Positions 6,260-9,187 of a stretch of DNA of 9,187 nucleotides are shown here, piece by piece; within the stretch, counting starts at the first letter, position 1, and each line of letters starts with the position of its first letter. The position numbers and the translations under genes were made by a program. The stretch is taken from the NCBI GenBank assembly GCA_017161665.1, contig JADFCT010000137.1, positions 1-9,187 of the forward strand. The letters are read 5' to 3'. The DNA comes from Candidatus Sumerlaeota bacterium. Lineage in GTDB: Bacteria > Sumerlaeota > Sumerlaeia > JADFCT01. The notes below the pieces were generated by a model, which was given only the letters and a program-made list of their open reading frames with translations, searched no databases and had not been told where the DNA came from.

Positions 6260-6475
6260 TCAGACTTCGGTGGCCGGCTGCTGACGAACCATGGGGCGCG
6301 TCACCTTGCCCGAACGGATGCAACGAGAACACACACGCGCGCGCTTGACCTGGCCGTTGACCTCAATCCGCTGACGCTGGAGGTTTGGCTCAAACCGACG
6401 CTTCGTGTGGTTATTGGCATGGCTGACGCTATTGCCCACCTGTGGGCCTTTGCCACAAATTTCACATCTTGGCAT
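6260..6475 (-). CDS. rpmB: 50S ribosomal protein L28
   Basis: This is a 71-residue protein of the large ribosomal subunit. The start MPRCEICGKGPQVGNSVSHA, followed by NNHTKRRFEPNLQ, is diagnostic of bacterial L28. It is the zinc-binding form, with two CxxC pairs at Cys4/Cys7 and Cys49/Cys52 forming a zinc ribbon. Length is normal for the family. The frame is open further upstream, but CAT at 6473-6475 gives the correct family start and is preceded on the minus strand by AGGAAAGGA about 6 bases away. It has its own promoter and terminator and ends in TGA. It stands alone, without rpmG beside it, and is convergent with the candidate selenoprotein. Confidence 0.97.
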   Translation of the reverse strand: MPRCEICGKGPQVGNSVSHANNHTKRRFEPNLQRQRIEVNGQVKRARVCSRCIRSGKVTRPMVRQQPATEV

Positions 6476-6545
6476 GATATCGTTCCTTTCCTCGGAAACT
6501 GCGCAAACGATGTCATGGTTTCGACCCGTTCGGCAAAAGACTTGC

Positions 6546-6574
6546 TTTATGAAGGATTCTCGCCCGCATGTCAA
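6546..6574 (-). promoter_or_regulatory. sigma-70 type promoter of rpmB
   Basis: On the minus strand a perfect -35 box TTGACA (6569-6574) is followed by a 17-base spacer and CATAAA (6546-6551), a four-of-six match to TATAAT. Transcription would start near 6539, giving a 5' leader of about 64 bases before the L28 ATG. An AT-rich stretch lies just upstream at 6575-6595. No terminator with a T-run was found between the gene ending at 6659 and this promoter. Confidence 0.62.
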
Positions 6575-6658
6575 ATGAATTTTTACAAAATAAACCCGAC
6601 GCGCCCTTACCAAACGCCCCCCGCTGGAGCCTCTCCCCCTCCACCCGGAAGAAGATCG

Positions 6659-8539
6659 CTATTCCTTCTGAACCGGTTCCTTCGGCGGTTCCAGCTTTTC
6701 GGGCCCCGCAAGCGCCTTATTCCCCCCCGTTGCGGCAGAAGGCGTGGGCTTGGGTGGGAGTTTTTCTTTCTCTCCGCTCCGGGGCTTCTTTTCGGGTCGG
6801 GCATAGACCTCCACCTTCTGCTTCGTATCCGTCTGTCCCAATCGCGCGCCGACGAATCGCGTCTTTATGGGAGCGCCACTCTCGGCCCGTGTCGTCCGAA
6901 TCATCACCCGCGGCAACGCCTCCTGATCGGCGCCTCGACCGTTCCAGACCCGGAGCGCGCTTATCTGGGCGCACTGAATCGAACGGATCATGGCGCCGCG
7001 CGTGGACACTTTGCCCAGCGCGCCGCTGGCATTGATTTTTTCAATGTCCCCCTGCGTATAGATACGCTGGAAACCCGAGTCGGTCAGGATACTTTTGATG
7101 GGCGGCACGGCCAGTCCCCGATGCTGCTTCTTCAATCGAATCCGCAGCGCGTCATCGGGGGCGCCATTGAAGATGGTTATCCCGCCGGCAATGAACGTGA
7201 CCACCGACGTCGTGACCTTGTTCTTGCGACGCAATGTGACATGATAATAGTCACTGACATTATCCGAGAAAGGAGTCGCCGTAAAATTCTCATTGCCCCG
7301 ATTGACAGTTACCTTGATGTATTCACGGAAGGGCGGCGTAATCTGATACCCCTCCAGCGAGGCGGACACTTTCCCGCTCCAGCCATACGGGACCGTCAGC
7401 GTATATGACCCGCTCGTGTTCGTCGTCGCTTTGGCCACGCCGGCGCCGGCCACAACGACGGCGTCCGCTTTCGGACGCCCCAACGCCGTCTTGACACTTC
7501 CGCTGATGGTCACGGTGCGCAGTTTGGGTTGCGCGACGGCAACCGCCCCCCCACCCGTTCCCAAGGCCGCCACCGTCGTTGACTTCGTCGAGTTCGTGTC
7601 ATCCTTTGGGGAAGAAGAATCGGCAGAATTGCTCGTCCCCGCCTTTGGCGCCGAGGCCGTATCGGCCGTTCCCACGGGAACCGCGCCTCCGGCCCCCATG
7701 CCGGGCATTCCATAGCCGCCACCCGGCAACATGTTGTTAATCGTCTGCTCCTGATAATACTTCGGGCCCCTCATGCTGTCCCCCACCACACCCATCGGCC
7801 CGCCATCTTCCGATTCCATGGCCCCGCTGACGCCAACCGTCACAGCGCGGGGGTCGCGATAGATTTTCCCCGGTCCGGGTTGATATCCCGTCGGCGTATC
7901 CCCCCCACCCGTTTCGTCATCAATATAGGTATCCCCCCCACCTCCGGGGAATGGCGACGCCAGCGGATCCGGGAAAGGTGTGGGCTCCTCCATCGGGGGT
8001 TCGCCCAAAAGGTCCCGAATCGCATTGTTATCATAGACATGCGGAATGGCCTGCCACTTCTTATTTACCAACGCTGCATTTTGAGGGTCGGGACCGATGC
8101 GAACCAGATAACTGGGCGGCGCGGGAGCCACCACCTGAAACACCAACCGACACAGCATCAGGTCACTTTCTTCATTATTATAATTGCCCAGTGTCCCGAA
8201 ATCCCGCCAGCCGCGGTTGCCCCCGCCCTCCGGCGGCCCCATAATCGGCTGATTCCCGCCACCAAGTTCCAAATCGCTAACCCCCACCAGCTGCACATAG
8301 CGGGGATCAAAAAACGCCCGGAATCCATAAGCGGCCACCGGCCCCCCATCATTAAAAGCCAATCCAATATCAATCGTAAACGAACCGCCGGGAGAAAAGA
8401 AATCTCCCGTCAAGCCGGAGGCGAACACCGTCGGAACCGCGTAAACCCGATTGGCCGACAGATGAATCGAGAAAATCAAAACCGCCAACAGGGCGCTATA
8501 GGAAAGGCGCCGGGTAAACAACGCTCTAAGTCCAGACAT
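6659..8539 (-). CDS. large secreted protein with cohesin-like and carboxypeptidase-regulatory-like domains
   Basis: The protein has 626 residues. Residues 1-34 form a signal peptide: Arg at 5, 10 and 11, hydrophobic core 15-27, predicted cut after VYA at 32-34. Residues 40-150 resemble the cohesin / carbohydrate-binding fold, with SPGGSFTIDIGL and VAAYGFRAFFDPRYVQLVGV. Residues 175-340 are a Gly/Pro then Ser/Thr/Ala-rich linker. Residues 340-423 fit a carboxypeptidase-regulatory-like (CnaB-like) beta-sandwich, with TISGSV at 344-349 and TSGSYTLTVPYGWSG at about 375-389. Residues 488-533 carry a 9-residue repeat of beta-solenoid type. The tail is Lys/Pro-rich. The start is supported by AAAGGT (8547-8552) eight bases upstream. 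No LPxTG or outer-membrane sorting signal was seen. A cell-surface or extracellular matrix role is inferred; no catalytic residues are visible. Confidence 0.88.
   Translation of the reverse strand: MSGLRALFTRRLSYSALLAVLIFSIHLSANRVYAVPTVFASGLTGDFFSPGGSFTIDIGLAFNDGGPVAAYGFRAFFDPRYVQLVGVSDLELGGGNQPIMGPPEGGGNRGWRDFGTLGNYNNEESDLMLCRLVFQVVAPAPPSYLVRIGPDPQNAALVNKKWQAIPHVYDNNAIRDLLGEPPMEEPTPFPDPLASPFPGGGGDTYIDDETGGGDTPTGYQPGPGKIYRDPRAVTVGVSGAMESEDGGPMGVVGDSMRGPKYYQEQTINNMLPGGGYGMPGMGAGGAVPVGTADTASAPKAGTSNSADSSSPKDDTNSTKSTTVAALGTGGGAVAVAQPKLRTVTISGSVKTALGRPKADAVVVAGAGVAKATTNTSGSYTLTVPYGWSGKVSASLEGYQITPPFREYIKVTVNRGNENFTATPFSDNVSDYYHVTLRRKNKVTTSVVTFIAGGITIFNGAPDDALRIRLKKQHRGLAVPPIKSILTDSGFQRIYTQGDIEKINASGALGKVSTRGAMIRSIQCAQISALRVWNGRGADQEALPRVMIRTTRAESGAPIKTRFVGARLGQTDTKQKVEVYARPEKKPRSGEKEKLPPKPTPSAATGGNKALAGPEKLEPPKEPVQKE
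6941..7078 (-). repeat. nine-residue repeat segment in the secreted protein
   Basis: Residues 488-533 of the secreted protein fall into five units: SGFQRIYTQ, GDIEKINAS, GALGKVSTR, GAMIRSIQCA and QISALRVWN. Most begin with Gly, with a branched hydrophobic at position 6. This spacing is what one expects of short beta-solenoid coils. The DNA copies are not identical, so the repeat is old and held at protein level. Confidence 0.5.
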
Positions 8540-8661
8540 ATCAGGGACCTTTCAATGGATCAAGAAGCAATGTTCAGAGTCGATTTCCAATATCCACTCT
8601 AACCAAAGCCATTCTTAGCGAAAAAGGCGCCTACTGGTCCGAGAGAATACAAAAGAAGATG

Positions 8662-8701
8662 TGCGTGGATGCATCCCCATCCCAGCGGATGCATCCACGC
8701 A
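8662..8701. terminator. 15-bp perfect hairpin downstream of the M14-like gene
   Basis: TGCGTGGATGCATCC at 8662-8676 pairs perfectly with 8687-8701 around a 10-base loop. On the minus strand the stem is followed by a pyrimidine-rich stretch, CATCTTCTTTT, complementary to about 8651-8661. It could therefore terminate the M14-like gene that ends at 8759, but the T-run is interrupted and set back a few bases. It forms a pair with the hairpin at 8703-8739. Confidence 0.5.
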
Positions 8702-8702
8702 T

Positions 8703-8739
8703 TCCACGAATCGTTCCCAAATTTCGTGCGATTCGTGGA
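8703..8739. repeat. 11-bp perfect hairpin with CACGAAT arms
   Basis: TCCACGAATCG at 8703-8713 pairs perfectly with CGATTCGTGGA at 8729-8739 around a 15-base AT-richer loop. It begins one base after the preceding hairpin and shares the CGTGGAT word with it. CACGAAT-type palindromes occur as dispersed intergenic repeats in some environmental genomes, so this may be one copy of such a family; that cannot be tested in this window. Confidence 0.5.
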
Positions 8740-8758
8740 TGGAGGTTAAACGTATTGA

Positions 8759-9187
8759 CTATTTGTCAGTAGCCGTATTGCCATCGTCGGACGCCGTCCC
8801 GGTCGGGTCTTTCTTATTCAGTTCATGGCGCATCATGGCCTCATACAGCGTGAGTTGCACATCCAGGATTTGTTCGGGATCGACCGGGCACGCGTTTTCG
8901 CTCACCAGACCGTGGGGGCATTCGAACGTGAATGATGCGGCGCCGCTGATATGATACAGAGCGCTCACCAGGTTGAAGGGCGCGGGATTCCGCCCACTTT
9001 CGGCGGTGGCTTTGAAAGGACCGCTTCGGGGCAACGAACGCGCCTCCAGGAGGGCATAGCATTCTTGCGCCAGACCCCGAATGTCTTCCTGGACTTCCAG
9101 AGGCACATAGGCCGGACGCAGCAACGCCGGTTTGTTCTCGTGGCTGTGGAGTGATACGACCAGGTCCGGCCCTTCGTCACGGGCCAG
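8759..9187 (-). CDS. C-terminal part of a probable M14-type zinc carboxypeptidase
   Basis: The frame is open to the right edge, so the start lies beyond the window; 142 residues are visible to the TAG at 8759-8761. DLVVSLHSHENKPALL at the visible start matches the third zinc-ligand region of M14 metallocarboxypeptidases (the His in SLHS). GAASFTFECPHG, with Glu at visible residue 89, matches the catalytic Glu region late in the domain. A helix (DPEQILDVQLTLYEAMMRHEL) and a short charged tail close the protein. The HxxE zinc motif should lie outside the window. M14 enzymes remove C-terminal residues or cleave cell-wall peptides; which applies here is unknown. Two hairpins separate it from the secreted protein gene on the same strand. 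Confidence 0.68.
   Translation of the reverse strand: MARDEGPDLVVSLHSHENKPALLRPAYVPLEVQEDIRGLAQECYALLEARSLPRSGPFKATAESGRNPAPFNLVSALYHISGAASFTFECPHGLVSENACPVDPEQILDVQLTLYEAMMRHELNKKDPTGTASDDGNTATDK

Noticed and set aside
6407..7408. Plus-strand 333-codon frame
   Set aside because: It overlaps the secreted protein gene on the minus strand and the rpmB promoter, is Arg/Pro-rich, and looks like an antisense shadow.

Overview
The window is bacterial chromosomal DNA of fairly high GC with short, efficient spacing between genes. It carries no transposase, integrase, CRISPR array or tRNA that I can see. Secreted proteins with signal peptides, a cohesin-like domain and a GldA/F/G-type ABC system with a DUF4340 protein point to an uncultured Gram-negative lineage, such as the PVC group or the candidate phyla Sumerlaeota or Hydrogenedentota. 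That placement is inference; no gene here fixes the phylum.

Layout, left to right. Bases 1-412 (+) hold the C-terminal end of a multi-pass membrane protein resembling GT87/DUF2029 glycosyltransferases. Bases 413-859 hold no convincing gene but several strong inverted repeats. Bases 860-5642 (+) are a tight four-gene operon: ABC ATPase, ABC-2 permease, a large GldG-like auxiliary protein and a DUF4340 protein, with two ATGA stop/start overlaps. Together they look like a gliding-type ABC-2 complex in the inner membrane with two periplasm-facing subunits; the substrate is unknown. A perfect 17-bp hairpin follows at 5683-5723.

Bases 5831-6088 (+) are the most interesting part. A small hydrophobic reading frame is interrupted by one in-frame TGA directly after a Cys codon and then continues in the same frame as membrane protein to a second TGA. 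A perfect 8-bp hairpin with a GGG loop begins 12 nt after the first TGA, where a bacterial SECIS element should lie. I read this as a candidate 85-residue, three-helix membrane selenoprotein with a Cys-Sec pair, CUGSPL. The pair resembles, at motif level only, the vicinal-Cys CCxxP motif of the MerT/MerF mercury transporters. A 51-codon ORF (6085-6240) overlaps its stop by ATGA and may be coupled to it.

On the minus strand, 6260-6475 encodes zinc-ribbon ribosomal protein L28 (rpmB) with a clear promoter (6546-6574) and an intrinsic terminator (6195-6228). Bases 6659-8539 encode a 626-residue secreted protein: signal peptide, cohesin-like domain, long linker, carboxypeptidase-regulatory-like beta-sandwich and a short repeat resembling a beta-solenoid. 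Bases 8540-8758 hold two adjacent perfect hairpins. Bases 8759-9187 are the C-terminal end of a probable M14-type zinc carboxypeptidase that continues beyond the window.
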